A stretch of DNA of 26,424 nucleotides from an uncultured Balneolaceae bacterium (GTDB lineage: Bacteria > Bacteroidota > Rhodothermia > Balneolales > Balneolaceae), in the NCBI GenBank assembly GCA_937982515.1, contig CALJMB010000258.1, positions 1 to 26,424 on the forward strand, in the 5' to 3' direction. The notes under the pieces are model-generated. The model did not search any database. It was given only the letters and a program-made list of their open reading frames with translations, and was not told the origin of the DNA. Made by a program: the position numbers and the translations under genes. Shown here piece after piece: positions 1 through 8,505 of this stretch (position 1 is its first letter; each line of letters opens with the position of its first letter).

Positions 1-668
1 CCCATTTTGGCTCTTTTTACCAACTCTTCTATGCGTTTGGGTATGTTTTTTGCCTTAAAAACAGCGCTGCCTGCAACCAGGATGTCGGCCCCGGAGCGCG
101 TTATCTGTTCGATGTTATCCAGAGCAACGCCGCCGTCCACTTCAATCAGAAAGTTCAAGCCCTGTTGCTCTCTCAGCCGGCTTATATGCTGTAGCCGGTG
201 GTGGGTAGATTCTATGAATGATTGTCCGCCAAAACCCGGATTCACGCTCATAATTAAAACCAGGTCTACGTATTCAAGAATGGGCTCTATAGCCTGGAGA
301 GGGGTTGCGGGGTTAACGGCAACTCCGGCCGTAATTCCATATTGTTTGATGTTTTGAATAGAGCGGTGTAAGTGCGGGCACGCCTCCTGATGTACAGTTA
401 TATGGTCTGCACCCGCATCTGCAAATGATTCTATATACCGGTCGGGGTTATCGATCATCAGATGCACATCGAGGAAGACATCGGCCACCCGGCCGGCTGC
501 TTCAACAACACCGGGGCCAAAGCTGATATTGGGTACAAAATGGCCATCCATGATATCGCAGTGAATCCAGGATGTACCTGCATCTGTGCATTGCCTTATC
601 TCTTTTTCCAGGTTGGTGTAATCCGCTGCCAGAAGAGAAGGAGCGAGGACGGGGAGTTCAAAATTCAT
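1..668 (-). CDS. rpe: Ribulose-phosphate 3-epimerase, C-terminus cut by window edge
   Basis: Interconverts ribulose 5-phosphate and xylulose 5-phosphate in the cytosolic pentose phosphate pathway. The frame reads from an ATG at 668 to the window edge without a stop, giving 222 residues, almost the whole of a usual 215-225 residue Rpe. The N-terminus LAPSLLAADYTNL is typical. The metal ligands of this TIM barrel are visible as H36 and D38 (in WIHCDIMDGHFVPN), H69 (DVHLMI) and D178 (EVDGG). The phosphate-binding segment VNPGFGGQSF lies near residues 142-151, and a second phosphate loop VAGSAVF near 198-204. The start lies 25 bp after the stop of the PASTA gene on the same strand, so the two are probably cotranscribed. 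No strong Shine-Dalgarno is seen. Only the last few residues are missing, so the assignment is firm. Confidence 0.96.
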   Translation of the reverse strand, partial: MNFELPVLAPSLLAADYTNLEKEIRQCTDAGTSWIHCDIMDGHFVPNISFGPGVVEAAGRVADVFLDVHLMIDNPDRYIESFADAGADHITVHQEACPHLHRSIQNIKQYGITAGVAVNPATPLQAIEPILEYVDLVLIMSVNPGFGGQSFIESTHHRLQHISRLREQQGLNFLIEVDGGVALDNIEQITRSGADILVAGSAVFKAKNIPKRIEELVKRAKM

Positions 669-693
669 AATGTATCAGATATAAGATCGCTTG

Positions 694-1518
694 TTAACGC
701 AGGGAACTGTCGGGATTCTCCATATAGGAAGTATCGGCCTGCACGGCGCCGGATTCGCTTTCTTCCCGGACTTCATAACGTTCGGAAACAATAAGTACTA
801 TGGGTTCACCTTCAATGATCTGGTCTTCGTTGGGTGTGTAACCGACTACCGTATTGGGCGTTACTTCCTTCACGGGGCGGAACCGAATCCGTTCTACCCT
901 GAAGCCCGCCTTGCGGAGTTCCTGTTGTGCTTCTGACAGGCGAAGCCCTACAATATCGGGAACCTGAACCATCTTAGCTCCCAGTCCGTCGCTTACCGTT
1001 AAGTCGATAGCTGTGCCTTCTTCTACAATTTCCCCCGCGGGAATAGACTGCTTGAGTACGGTAGTCTTGAACCTGGACGGCTCATAGCTGACGGTACCTA
1101 CCCGGAGACCGTAATTCTGAAGCTGGATCTCGGCATTTCTGTACGACAGGTTTGCCACATCCGGAACCTCCACCTTGGGAGTGGACGGGGTGTTTACAGT
1201 GAGGTAAATTTTGCGGTTGGGTTTTACAATTTTAGCAGGCGTTGGCGATTGATCGATGACATAGTCTGCGGGAAATGCGGAGTTTGAACGCCGGTCTGCT
1301 ATCTCAACCCGCAGGCCGTACGAAGCGAGCATCTTTTCAGCCTCGGTAAGGGAAAGGCGGGTAACATTGGGCACTGTTATGCCTTCATCATAATTAGTGT
1401 AAGCCGGCATAAAGACCCTGTCAATGAGTACCAGCAGCAGTGCGCCTGCAACGACGAGCCCGGCGATAGCCAGGTAAAACCTTTTGCTCGTCAATAGTTG
1501 TATTAATTCTTTAAGCAT
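694..1518 (-). CDS. Membrane-anchored triple-PASTA protein without kinase domain
   Basis: A 274-residue protein with a short cytoplasmic N-terminus, one transmembrane helix at about residues 14-33 and three PASTA repeats outside the membrane (about 46-109, 116-176 and 183-247). Each repeat starts with a VP(N/D)(V/I) motif, carries an A-x(6)-GLRV or GFRV helix end, and closes on a strand such as IYLTVNT, IDLTVSD or IVLIVSE. The tail (248-274) is acidic and Ser-rich. PASTA repeats bind muropeptides or mediate cell-wall interactions in PknB-type kinases and class B penicillin-binding proteins. Here there is neither a kinase nor a transpeptidase domain, so the catalytic partner, if any, is elsewhere. 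It sits directly upstream of rpe and is likely cotranscribed. Domain identity is secure; the role is not known. Confidence 0.92.
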   Translation of the reverse strand: MLKELIQLLTSKRFYLAIAGLVVAGALLLVLIDRVFMPAYTNYDEGITVPNVTRLSLTEAEKMLASYGLRVEIADRRSNSAFPADYVIDQSPTPAKIVKPNRKIYLTVNTPSTPKVEVPDVANLSYRNAEIQLQNYGLRVGTVSYEPSRFKTTVLKQSIPAGEIVEEGTAIDLTVSDGLGAKMVQVPDIVGLRLSEAQQELRKAGFRVERIRFRPVKEVTPNTVVGYTPNEDQIIEGEPIVLIVSERYEVREESESGAVQADTSYMENPDSSLR

Positions 1519-1761
1519 CTTCCAGGGGTGATACTTTCGGTTTTATTTGTCAGAATGTGTTGCTATGGCATCAAGGCCATAACGCAGATCATAATCAAGT
1601 GTTGTTGGTAGGGCAATAATACGGAATCTATCTCTTAATGTCGCAGTTGAACTGACGGGCAGCCACCGGCAGGCCGGATGAAGCAATGGTGAGGCCTGTA
1701 TCAATTTGGTGCAGATCATTGAGAGAGCATATGGCCTGGAATGCAATACGCCTGATATGTT
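1519..1761. other. 243-bp spacer with no assignable gene
   Basis: Spacer between the porV stop and the PASTA gene start. It holds a 67-codon minus-strand frame (1543-1746), but its translation has no recognisable motif, no hydrophobic pattern and no ribosome binding site. I do not call it a gene. It is more GC-rich than most spacers here (for example the stretch around 1655-1680), which could mean gene decay. Confidence 0.4.
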
Positions 1762-2877
1762 TCAGAAATTCAGCAGAAGTCCGAAGCGGGTGGTGTTAGC
1801 CAGCGGATGCTCCTCATTATCCAGAGTGTAAATATAGCTGAAATCGACGCCGATGAAATCATACCTGATGCCTGCCCCTATGGTTATATATTGCCGGTCT
1901 CCGTTATTGGGATCTTCGTAATAGTAGCCCCCCCGTATAGCAAAAAGATTATTGTACCAATATTCAAACCCGGTCGAGACCATGAATTGTTGCAGAGTGG
2001 AAAGTGTAACGATTTCCTGGCCGGTATCTCTTTCAAGGCTGCCCCAGGAAGAAAACAGCGCCCGGAATACACTCTCGGCATCACCCGTGGAGTCGGAACG
2101 GGCCATGATTTTTGAAATATCATTGGCAATAGTGAGTGTATTTATACCCTCATCATCCAGGTTCATTTTGAAGGCCCATCCAAAACGAAGAACGGTGGGC
2201 AGGGGATCTTTCTGAGCGTTAGCTGTATAGCGTATGCCGGGACCTATGTTCGAAAGATTCAGCCCGGCATCCACTGAGGCCTCTCTGCCGATGAAATCAA
2301 ACGTATCGGACTTATACAGGGCAGCGATATCCACGCCGAAACTCGAACCGGGACTTATCGACTGCTGCCCCACTTCTCCCTCAAACAGGCTGCTGTAAAT
2401 AAAACGCAGGCCTGTACCCAGCGCCCACCGGTCGTTTAACCGGTAGCCGTAGGATAGGCCGGCAGAAAACTCATAGCTGTTAAATCGGCCCAGCCCTTCG
2501 CCCGTCGGATCCTCAATGGTTGTATGGATTTGCTCTCCCAGATTGAGATAGGTGATATGCGCGCCTACCGTTCCCAGCCCATCGATCTCATATTTGCCCA
2601 CCAGATAGTCATAAAACAGATCGGCATTAAACTTAGGCAGCCACTCCGAGTGGGTGATGCTCACCTGATTGCCCTGTTGAAAGGCCAGGCCTGCGGGGTT
2701 CCAAAACACAGCCGAGGCATTATCGGCAATAGCTACCCCCGTATTTCCCATACCGGCCGCCCTTGAGTCCGGTTCAATTTGAAGAAAAGGCACGGAAGTT
2801 ATTCCAACCTGAGCTTTGGCAACAGTGATTGCAAATGCAAAAATAACAATTGAACTAAGAAATACTTTTTTTGCCAT
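1762..2877 (-). CDS. porV: PorV (LptO) outer-membrane barrel, type IX secretion
   Basis: A 371-residue outer-membrane beta-barrel. Residues 1-22 are a signal peptide (hydrophobic core then AKAQ). The mature start carries the PorV/PorQ signature LQIEPDSRAAGMGNTGVAIADNASAVFWNPA in residues about 32-62 (quoted in parts: LQIEPDSRAAGMG and ASAVFWNPAG). The rest alternates in amphipathic strands with many Tyr, Phe and Gly, and the protein ends on an aromatic residue (TRFGLLLNF), as outer-membrane barrels do. In Bacteroidota, PorV works with the SprA translocon and carries type IX substrates to the attachment complex. No other T9SS component and no clear T9SS sorting domain lies in the window. The related PorQ-type or UPF0164 family is the main alternative, but the C-terminal HPLANTTRFG favours PorV. 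Confidence 0.88.
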   Translation of the reverse strand: MAKKVFLSSIVIFAFAITVAKAQVGITSVPFLQIEPDSRAAGMGNTGVAIADNASAVFWNPAGLAFQQGNQVSITHSEWLPKFNADLFYDYLVGKYEIDGLGTVGAHITYLNLGEQIHTTIEDPTGEGLGRFNSYEFSAGLSYGYRLNDRWALGTGLRFIYSSLFEGEVGQQSISPGSSFGVDIAALYKSDTFDFIGREASVDAGLNLSNIGPGIRYTANAQKDPLPTVLRFGWAFKMNLDDEGINTLTIANDISKIMARSDSTGDAESVFRALFSSWGSLERDTGQEIVTLSTLQQFMVSTGFEYWYNNLFAIRGGYYYEDPNNGDRQYITIGAGIRYDFIGVDFSYIYTLDNEEHPLANTTRFGLLLNF

Positions 2878-3037
2878 CTCGCTGGTGGTTTACCGGTATG
2901 GTTTATAAAATAATAAACGGAATATGTTCCAAGCCCTTAAAATGTCTGTATTTATCTTCTTCGATGCAACAGACAAGTGCAGTGAATTATTTCGGGGAGC
3001 AATTATTATACTGGTTCCTATCCATAACACCTTCCGA

Positions 3038-4222
3038 TCAATTCATCATCTCCACCACCATAGCCGAGGCACCGCCACCTCCGTTACAGATACCTGCGCA
3101 GCCGTAATTTCCCCCCGTTCGTTTAAGTGCATGGAGCAGCGTAACCAATATCCGCGCGCCGGAACAGCCAAGCGGGTGGCCGATACTGACAGCCCCGCCG
3201 TGGATGTTCACTTTCTCCGGATCCAGCTCCAGGAGCCGGTTATTGATCAGGGAGACTACAGAAAAGGCTTCGTTGATTTCAAAAAGGTCGATTTCATCTA
3301 TGTCCAGGCCGGCCCGTCGCAACGCTAAGGGGATAGCGTCGGCAGGGGCGGTAGTGAACCATTCGGGTGCTTTCGCGGCGCTGGCCTGGCCAATAATACG
3401 GGCCAGGGGCTGCAATCCGAGCTCATCCGCTTTTTCTTTACTCATCAACAGCAGGGCAGCAGCTCCGTCGTTGATACTGCTCGCGTTGGCGGCTGTTACA
3501 GTGCCTTTTTCATCAAAGACCGGTTTAAGGGAAGGGATCTTATCGAAACTGACTTTCTTCAGTTCCTCATCCGTTGTAACCTCCGTAACATCTCCTTTGC
3601 GGCCGGTTACCTTTATCTTAATGATTTCATCGCTGAAGTACCCTTTCTCATGGGCCTCTATTGCCCTCCGGTAAGAGGTAACGGCAAACTCATCCTGCTG
3701 CTCTCGGCTAATATTGCACTCTCTTGCGCAGATCTCCGCGGCGCTGCCCATATGAAAATCTTTATACACATCCCACAAGCCGTCTTTTATGATACCATCC
3801 TGAACTTTTTCATGTCCCAGCCTGGAGCCGAACCGTTGTTTGGGCAGATAGTAGGGTACGTTACTCATGCTCTCCATGCCTCCGGCAACAATAACGCCGG
3901 CTTCTTCCAGCTGAATCTGGTTGGCGGCGGCCATAACCGCTTTCATCCCGGAGGCGCATACTTTGTTGACGGTGGTGCAGGGTGTGAGCTCAGACAGGCC
4001 CGCTTTCATGGCTGCCTGGCGGGCCGGAGCCTGCCCGATACCTGCTGAGAGTACATTGCCAAAAACCACTTCGTTTACATCGTTTGGTTTTATTCTGGCA
4101 CTTTTTACTACTTCAAGAATGGCTATAGCGCCCAGTTCCGGAGCAGAAAATGAGGACAAACTGCCTCCGAAAGACCCTATAGGCGTCCGTTTGGCTTCAA
4201 CAATTACTACGTCTTTAGTCAT
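3038..4222 (-). CDS. Acetyl-CoA C-acetyltransferase (thiolase)
   Basis: A 394-residue type II (biosynthetic-style) thiolase that condenses two acetyl-CoA to acetoacetyl-CoA or cleaves the reverse. The length matches the family. The nucleophilic C89 sits in NKVCASGMKAV, H349 in SIGHPLGCSGAR and the second catalytic C379 in GICNGGGGAS, almost the numbering of the Zoogloea enzyme. The NEAF motif near residue 317 is also present. The ATG start is supported by the canonical beginning VVIVEAKRTPIGSFGG. It could be named atoB, phaA or thlA; sequence alone does not separate these. The two acyl-CoA dehydrogenases further along make a degradative role plausible. It stands alone, separated by 160 bp from porV and 319 bp from the next gene upstream. 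Confidence 0.95.
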   Translation of the reverse strand: MTKDVVIVEAKRTPIGSFGGSLSSFSAPELGAIAILEVVKSARIKPNDVNEVVFGNVLSAGIGQAPARQAAMKAGLSELTPCTTVNKVCASGMKAVMAAANQIQLEEAGVIVAGGMESMSNVPYYLPKQRFGSRLGHEKVQDGIIKDGLWDVYKDFHMGSAAEICARECNISREQQDEFAVTSYRRAIEAHEKGYFSDEIIKIKVTGRKGDVTEVTTDEELKKVSFDKIPSLKPVFDEKGTVTAANASSINDGAAALLLMSKEKADELGLQPLARIIGQASAAKAPEWFTTAPADAIPLALRRAGLDIDEIDLFEINEAFSVVSLINNRLLELDPEKVNIHGGAVSIGHPLGCSGARILVTLLHALKRTGGNYGCAGICNGGGGASAMVVEMMN

Positions 4223-4541
4223 GAGTTGCGAGTCCTGAGTTTTTTGTTAAATAAACCCCTTTAAAACGAAAGAACTACCTTCTGAAGTTCATCTGTCCTG
4301 GCAATCAGTTTTTTACCTGCAGCACCTTAGTTTGAGGATATTCCATGCTTTTTTGTTCAGAGATGCCACTACAATTTATAAATCTTTATGGCAAGAACAA
4401 TTCGCTCCCTTCACGGCCTCTGCGTCCAGCCCTCCGGTTTCCGCCCTAACCTTAAAGAAGACGCATGCGATGCGTCTCTGCAGAAGGGGTTGCCTACTGC
4501 ATCTGTCTTTTGCTCACGACTCACAACTCACGACCTAAATA
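4222..4541. repeat. Spacer bracketed by inverted 7-bp-period repeats
   Basis: This 319-bp region has no gene. At its left edge 4222-4239 reads TGAGTTGCGAGTCCTGAG. At its right edge the reverse complement of 4513-4530 reads TGAGTTGTGAGTCGTGAG, so the ends form an 18-bp inverted repeat with 16 matches. Each arm is periodic at 7 bp: 4514-4534 is three heptads, TCACGAC, TCACAAC, TCACGAC. The left arm overlaps the thiolase start by one base. Between the arms is a perfect hairpin at 4459-4477. The pattern resembles the bracketing of the four-helix-bundle gene at 22.8-23.25 kb, but nothing protein-like is inside. Confidence 0.6.
4459..4477. other. Perfect 8-bp stem, 3-nt loop inverted repeat
   Basis: AGACGCAT-GCG-ATGCGTCT is a perfect inverted repeat between the thiolase and cystathionine synthase genes. 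It has no T-run on either side, so it does not look like an intrinsic terminator. It lies about 19 bp past the end of a frame that is not a gene. It could be an operator or a mere spacer hairpin. Confidence 0.45.
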
Positions 4542-5678
4542 CTAAAAAGCCTGTTCCAGATCTTTTATAAGGTCTTCCACATCTTCTATGCCTACAGAAA
4601 GGCGGATGAGAGAGTCTTTCAGCCCCGCCTTTTCCCGCACTTCTTTCGGGATGGATCCGTGCGTCATAGAGGCAGGATGGCTAACCAGCGACTCCACTCC
4701 GCCCAGGCTTTCAGCCAGTACAAAGTAATTCATCCCCGCCATAAATCTTTTGGCCTCTTCAACGCTGTCATTCTTTAGTGAAAATGAGAGCATCGCTCCG
4801 TAGTCATCCATCTGCTTTCCGGCAAGCTCATGCTGCGGGTGGGTATCGAGCCCGGGATAGATCACTTCGGCAACGGCAGGATGAGACTGGAGGAAAGCGG
4901 CTATCTCTTTGGCATTTTCTACTGCCCGCTGTACACGTACATGCAGAGTCTTTATGCCTCTGAGAGTAAGGTAGCAATCCATGGGGCCGGGAACGGCTCC
5001 CGTTGTTTTAACCTGAAAACGCAGCTTCTCCATTACGTCAGTATTGGAAGTCGCTACGGCCCCGCCTATCACGTCCGAATGGCCGCCCAGGTATTTGGTG
5101 GTGGAGTGGAGTACTATATCAGCCCCGAGATCCAGCGGCCGCTGCAGGTAAGGAGAAGCAAAGGTGTTGTCGACAGCCGACAGAATTCCCTGTTCACGGG
5201 CAAAACCGGCAACAGCTTCGATGTCTACAATACGAAGCAGGGGGTTGGTGGGTGTCTCGATCCAGATCAGCTTTGTACGATCGTTTTTTGCCTGCCTGAC
5301 GTTTTCAATATCGGTCATATCGATAAACGAAAACTCTATGCCGAACGGCTCAAAGACCTGAGTGAACAGTCGATATGTACCTCCGTACAGATCATCTGAG
5401 GCGATAACATGGTCACCGGGCCTGAACATCTTTAAAACGGCATCCATAGCCGCGCATCCGCTCGCAAAACAGGCACACTCTTCGGCGTTTTCCAGCCCGG
5501 CGATTAATTTTTCCAATGCTGTCCGGGTAGGATTGCCGACCCGCGCGTAATCATATCCTTTGTTGACATTGGGGGCTTCCTGTACATAGGTGGATGTTTG
5601 AAAAATCGGCGGCATCACCGCCCCTGAGGTTTCTTCAGGTTGTTGTCCGGCATGGATGGCTTTGGTATTGAATTTCAT
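4542..5678 (-). CDS. metB: Cystathionine gamma-synthase family PLP enzyme
   Basis: A 378-residue PLP enzyme of the Cys/Met metabolism fold type I family, acting in transsulfuration in the cytosol. The PLP-binding lysine is K195 in HSTTKYLGGHSD. The substrate and phosphate contacts YDYARVGNPTR (about 42-52), the glycine-rich ASGCAAMDAVL (about 72-82), D170 in SAVDNTFASP and the SLGGVESLVSHPASMTH stretch near the C-terminus are all present. Length is typical. Cystathionine gamma-synthase, cystathionine gamma-lyase (mccB) and beta-lyase cannot be separated with certainty by eye. The overall pattern matches proteins usually annotated as gamma-synthase. It stands alone in its transcription unit, and I see no SAM riboswitch in the 212 bp upstream. 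Confidence 0.88.
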   Translation of the reverse strand: MKFNTKAIHAGQQPEETSGAVMPPIFQTSTYVQEAPNVNKGYDYARVGNPTRTALEKLIAGLENAEECACFASGCAAMDAVLKMFRPGDHVIASDDLYGGTYRLFTQVFEPFGIEFSFIDMTDIENVRQAKNDRTKLIWIETPTNPLLRIVDIEAVAGFAREQGILSAVDNTFASPYLQRPLDLGADIVLHSTTKYLGGHSDVIGGAVATSNTDVMEKLRFQVKTTGAVPGPMDCYLTLRGIKTLHVRVQRAVENAKEIAAFLQSHPAVAEVIYPGLDTHPQHELAGKQMDDYGAMLSFSLKNDSVEEAKRFMAGMNYFVLAESLGGVESLVSHPASMTHGSIPKEVREKAGLKDSLIRLSVGIEDVEDLIKDLEQAF

Positions 5679-5724
5679 TGAATGGAGATCTGGTGTTTAA
5701 TTATTCTGTTTATAGGGGTCTTGC

Positions 5725-5780
5725 CACTAAAACACGAAAGCACAAAACAAAGACATTTCAGTGTGTTCGTGTTTTTGTGG
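5725..5780. repeat. Imperfect long inverted repeat, 8-bp-period arms
   Basis: Positions 5725-5739 (CCACTAAAACACGAA) pair with 5766-5780 (TTCGTGTTTTTGTGG), 14 of 15 matches, over a 26-nt loop. Each arm has an 8-bp rhythm: CAC-n5 three times on the left and GTG-n5 three times on the right. It lies between the TPR lipoprotein stop (5891) and the cystathionine synthase start (5678). It could end the TPR transcript, although no U-run follows. Confidence 0.5.
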
Positions 5781-5890
5781 TAACAAACACATACTGCTTT
5801 TTACCGGCAGCAGTAACAGCAATCAGGAATTACAGATATTGATATCGGTTAACCCCCGGAATATGCATGATGGAGGTGCTCCCCGGGTTA

Positions 5891-7144
5891 TCAATTGACC
5901 ATAGGTTTAATTTCTTCAGCTTCCTGGCTCATGCCCAAAAAGGTGTAGGCCTGGTAGAGACTTTCCCACAATACTTTATCTGCCGGTTGTTCCCGGGCAA
6001 GCGCTACAAAGTGTGGAATAGAAGATTGCAGATAGTCTTCTGTTTTACGGATTACGTGTTTATACATGTCTCCGGTTACATAAGGAGCCAGTTGTTGGTA
6101 CCCGGCCGCGCTGTTTTTATAGAAGAAAGCCAGCGTCCGTTTTAATTCCTCGTTGTCGGGATTGGAGGTTAATACATTTTTTAGCTGGGTTTCTGCTTCT
6201 TCAAACAGAGAATCGGTTACCCGGATGGCCTCAGGCGTTATTTCGTCGGCGGGGTTCGGAGAAGAAATCAAACTGTCTATATGGGCTGCTCCGGAAAGAT
6301 ATAATTCGGTTCCCCGCGTTTGAGCGTAAATGATATTCTCGGGCTCTTTCTCCACAAGCAGATCCAGCAGTTCAACCGCTTTTTTATGATTGCTTACACT
6401 GATATACGCATTAGCCAGGCCATGAACAAGGTTGAGATTATCTTCCGAAAAGGATTCAGCTTCCTCATACGCCTCGACGGCTTTCCGGGCCTGGCCTGTT
6501 TCCAGATACAAAAACGCCAGTTGTTCCAGTATCAGAGAAGGGATCGGTTCCACATGCCGGCGGGCTTTTTCCAGCGTTTCAATGGCCTCCCGGGGTTCAT
6601 TATTACTATAATGAGCCCGTGCTTTCATCTTATAAGAAATAACACTATCCGGCAGAATAATTGTGGCATTTTCGAAGTGTACAGCGGCTCTTTTATAGTC
6701 ACTGCTTTCCAGTGTTTGGTCTGTCTGGATAATTTCTACACCCTGGTTGTGCTCATGACTCCACCTTACTTTAAGCAATTCATCCGTTTTCATCCTTCCT
6801 TCGGGCTGCTCCGGCTGGCTGAAAAGCTGTTCTGCTTTTTTAAGCGTGTGTTGCATTTCCCGGTAGATCACACTTCTGTTTGCGGGTTCTCTCTCCAGTT
6901 GCGCAAGTTCGCTTAACAGATATCCTTTTTGATAATATAGTTCGGGATCTTCCTGTTCCTGAGATCCGGCAAGCGTATGGTCTATTTTTTTCAGCTCGGC
7001 CTGCAGCTCTTTTTTAGAAAAGGCGCTTTCGGTGCCGTAGGCGTGTCGTTCGTTAGAGGAAGATAGTGTAGAACATCCAATAAATAGCCCGAAGGCGATT
7101 CCAAAATAAATCGGAATCGCCATTCGGGCAAATGTACTGCGCAT
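5891..7144 (-). CDS. TPR-repeat lipoprotein (paralogue A)
   Basis: A 417-residue protein with a charged start, a hydrophobic stretch to residue 23 and a probable lipidation cysteine C24 (LFIGCS), so it is likely tethered in the envelope. The phenylalanine at -3 is not ideal for a lipobox. Residues about 40-410 are helical, with tetratricopeptide units; clear ones include SLILEQLAFLYLETGQARKA (about 205-224) and the following NLNLVHGLANAYISVSNHKKA. It is a paralogue of the next upstream gene: both carry an EHN-x(3)-E segment, an AT-I-PDSV segment (ATIILPDSVISY here) and a C-terminal LGM helix. The genes are 44 bp apart on the same strand, so a tandem duplication within one operon is likely. 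No enzymatic function is suggested; TPRs point to protein-protein contacts. Confidence 0.85.
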   Translation of the reverse strand: MRSTFARMAIPIYFGIAFGLFIGCSTLSSSNERHAYGTESAFSKKELQAELKKIDHTLAGSQEQEDPELYYQKGYLLSELAQLEREPANRSVIYREMQHTLKKAEQLFSQPEQPEGRMKTDELLKVRWSHEHNQGVEIIQTDQTLESSDYKRAAVHFENATIILPDSVISYKMKARAHYSNNEPREAIETLEKARRHVEPIPSLILEQLAFLYLETGQARKAVEAYEEAESFSEDNLNLVHGLANAYISVSNHKKAVELLDLLVEKEPENIIYAQTRGTELYLSGAAHIDSLISSPNPADEITPEAIRVTDSLFEEAETQLKNVLTSNPDNEELKRTLAFFYKNSAAGYQQLAPYVTGDMYKHVIRKTEDYLQSSIPHFVALAREQPADKVLWESLYQAYTFLGMSQEAEEIKPMVN

Positions 7145-7188
7145 ATTAAGTTGAACTCGTTTTTAGAATTTTAGCATCGGGGCCGAAG

Positions 7189-8505
7189 CTACAGGCCGGC
7201 TTTCTTCATCGCCTCCATAGCTTGTTTATCCATGCCTAAATTGGTATAGATTTCAAAAAGGCTCTTCCAGTAATTCTGATTCTCAGGGTTAATTTCAGCC
7301 GCTTTCTCATAGTAGCTCAAAGACTGCCGTAAAACCTCCCTGGCCTGTGAATCCAGCTCTGATGCCCTTTGGTTGTCTGTAACTTCCCGGTTTCGCTCTT
7401 CGAATAAGGCCGCAGCTTTATTCTGGTAAATTATTCCCAGGGTGTTATAGGCAACGTCGTCGTTAGGGCGATATTTTATGACGGTTTGAATTTCTTCGGT
7501 TGCCTTTTCTGTTAGTTCATCAATACGGGATTGCAGCTCCTGACTTTCTTCTTCAAGTTTCCCGACCTGTTGTTCAATCTTTTGCTTTTCAGCCCCGCTG
7601 GCGCTTCTGGCTTTTTGCTCAAGGTCAAAAATTTCATCATAATTCTCTTTGATCGTTTCGTTCATTTGCAGCACAGACTGATATATCTGGGTGCCCAGTA
7701 CCAGGTGATACTGCGGGTTTTCCGGATCTTGCTTAATCAGTTCTTCAACAACAGCAATAGATTTTTCCGTTTCGCCGGTACTGGTGTAGGCGTCGGCCAG
7801 GTTTTGGACGATCTGTTCATTTTGGGGAAATTTTTCACGGGCCTTTTCAAGTACACCTACGGCCTCTTCAGGTTGTTCATTCAGGCGATAGTATCCCGAG
7901 AGGCGCAGATAATCCTCAGCTGTCAGAGAATCCTTTTTCTGGATGGCTATTTCCATGGTCTTTGCCGCCGCTTCGACGTTGTTATCCATGTAATAAACCT
8001 GAGACAAAACATCCCATGAAAGCACACTATCCGGGATGATCGTAGTGGCATTTTGCAGGTGGCTGATAGCCAGCTTTAAAGGGTTTTCCGTCACTTGCTT
8101 TACACTGTCATTTGCGGCGTATTCAATAGACTTATTGTGCTCGGTCCGCCACAAAACATTTTTAAAGGCATCGATACGCTCAATTTCGCCGGGAGTTTTT
8201 TCGGTTTCCTGAGCTACTTCCCGCGCCTGTTCGAAGGCCTCATTCATCTCCTCATAATACTTCTGGCGTTCGGCAGGTTCTTTGGTGCCTGCTATTTCTC
8301 CAAGTGCCACGCCCTTGTAGTAATATCCGGTGGGATCCTGAGGATAGTTCTGGATGGATTCTTCGGCTGCCTGTAATGCGGCTTCGTAATTTTGATCTTC
8401 AATGCCAGACTTTGCATCCCTTACATGAGGGTTCGAGCTTCCACACCCATAAAAAAGTCCCGCCATCAAAGTTATAATTAAAAGCGGTAGAGTTTTCTTG
8501 AACAT
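7189..8505 (-). CDS. TPR-repeat lipoprotein (paralogue B)
   Basis: A 438-residue protein with a signal sequence ending in the lipobox LFYGC (C21), thus probably a lipoprotein. TPR units start at about residue 34 (EDQNYEAALQAAEESIQNYP) and recur to the C-terminus (SYYEKAAEINPENQNYWKSLFEIYTNLG). The stretch about 290-345 is rich in Glu, Gln, Lys and Ala and looks like a coiled coil inserted between TPR blocks; paralogue A lacks it. The motifs shared with paralogue A (TEHNKSIEYA, ATTIIPDSVLSW) identify the pair as a duplication. It is the first gene of the pair, with an AT-rich divergent promoter region upstream. Function is unknown beyond a scaffold or binding role. Confidence 0.87.
   Translation of the reverse strand: MFKKTLPLLIITLMAGLFYGCGSSNPHVRDAKSGIEDQNYEAALQAAEESIQNYPQDPTGYYYKGVALGEIAGTKEPAERQKYYEEMNEAFEQAREVAQETEKTPGEIERIDAFKNVLWRTEHNKSIEYAANDSVKQVTENPLKLAISHLQNATTIIPDSVLSWDVLSQVYYMDNNVEAAAKTMEIAIQKKDSLTAEDYLRLSGYYRLNEQPEEAVGVLEKAREKFPQNEQIVQNLADAYTSTGETEKSIAVVEELIKQDPENPQYHLVLGTQIYQSVLQMNETIKENYDEIFDLEQKARSASGAEKQKIEQQVGKLEEESQELQSRIDELTEKATEEIQTVIKYRPNDDVAYNTLGIIYQNKAAALFEERNREVTDNQRASELDSQAREVLRQSLSYYEKAAEINPENQNYWKSLFEIYTNLGMDKQAMEAMKKAGL

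Noticed and set aside
1543..1746. 67-codon minus-strand frame in the porV-PASTA spacer
   Set aside because: No recognisable motif, no ribosome binding site and an unlikely residue make-up; kept as unassigned spacer.
5679..5890. SAM riboswitch before the cystathionine synthase gene
   Set aside because: None of the conserved SAM-riboswitch core segments is seen on the minus strand. The region is explained by a periodic inverted repeat.
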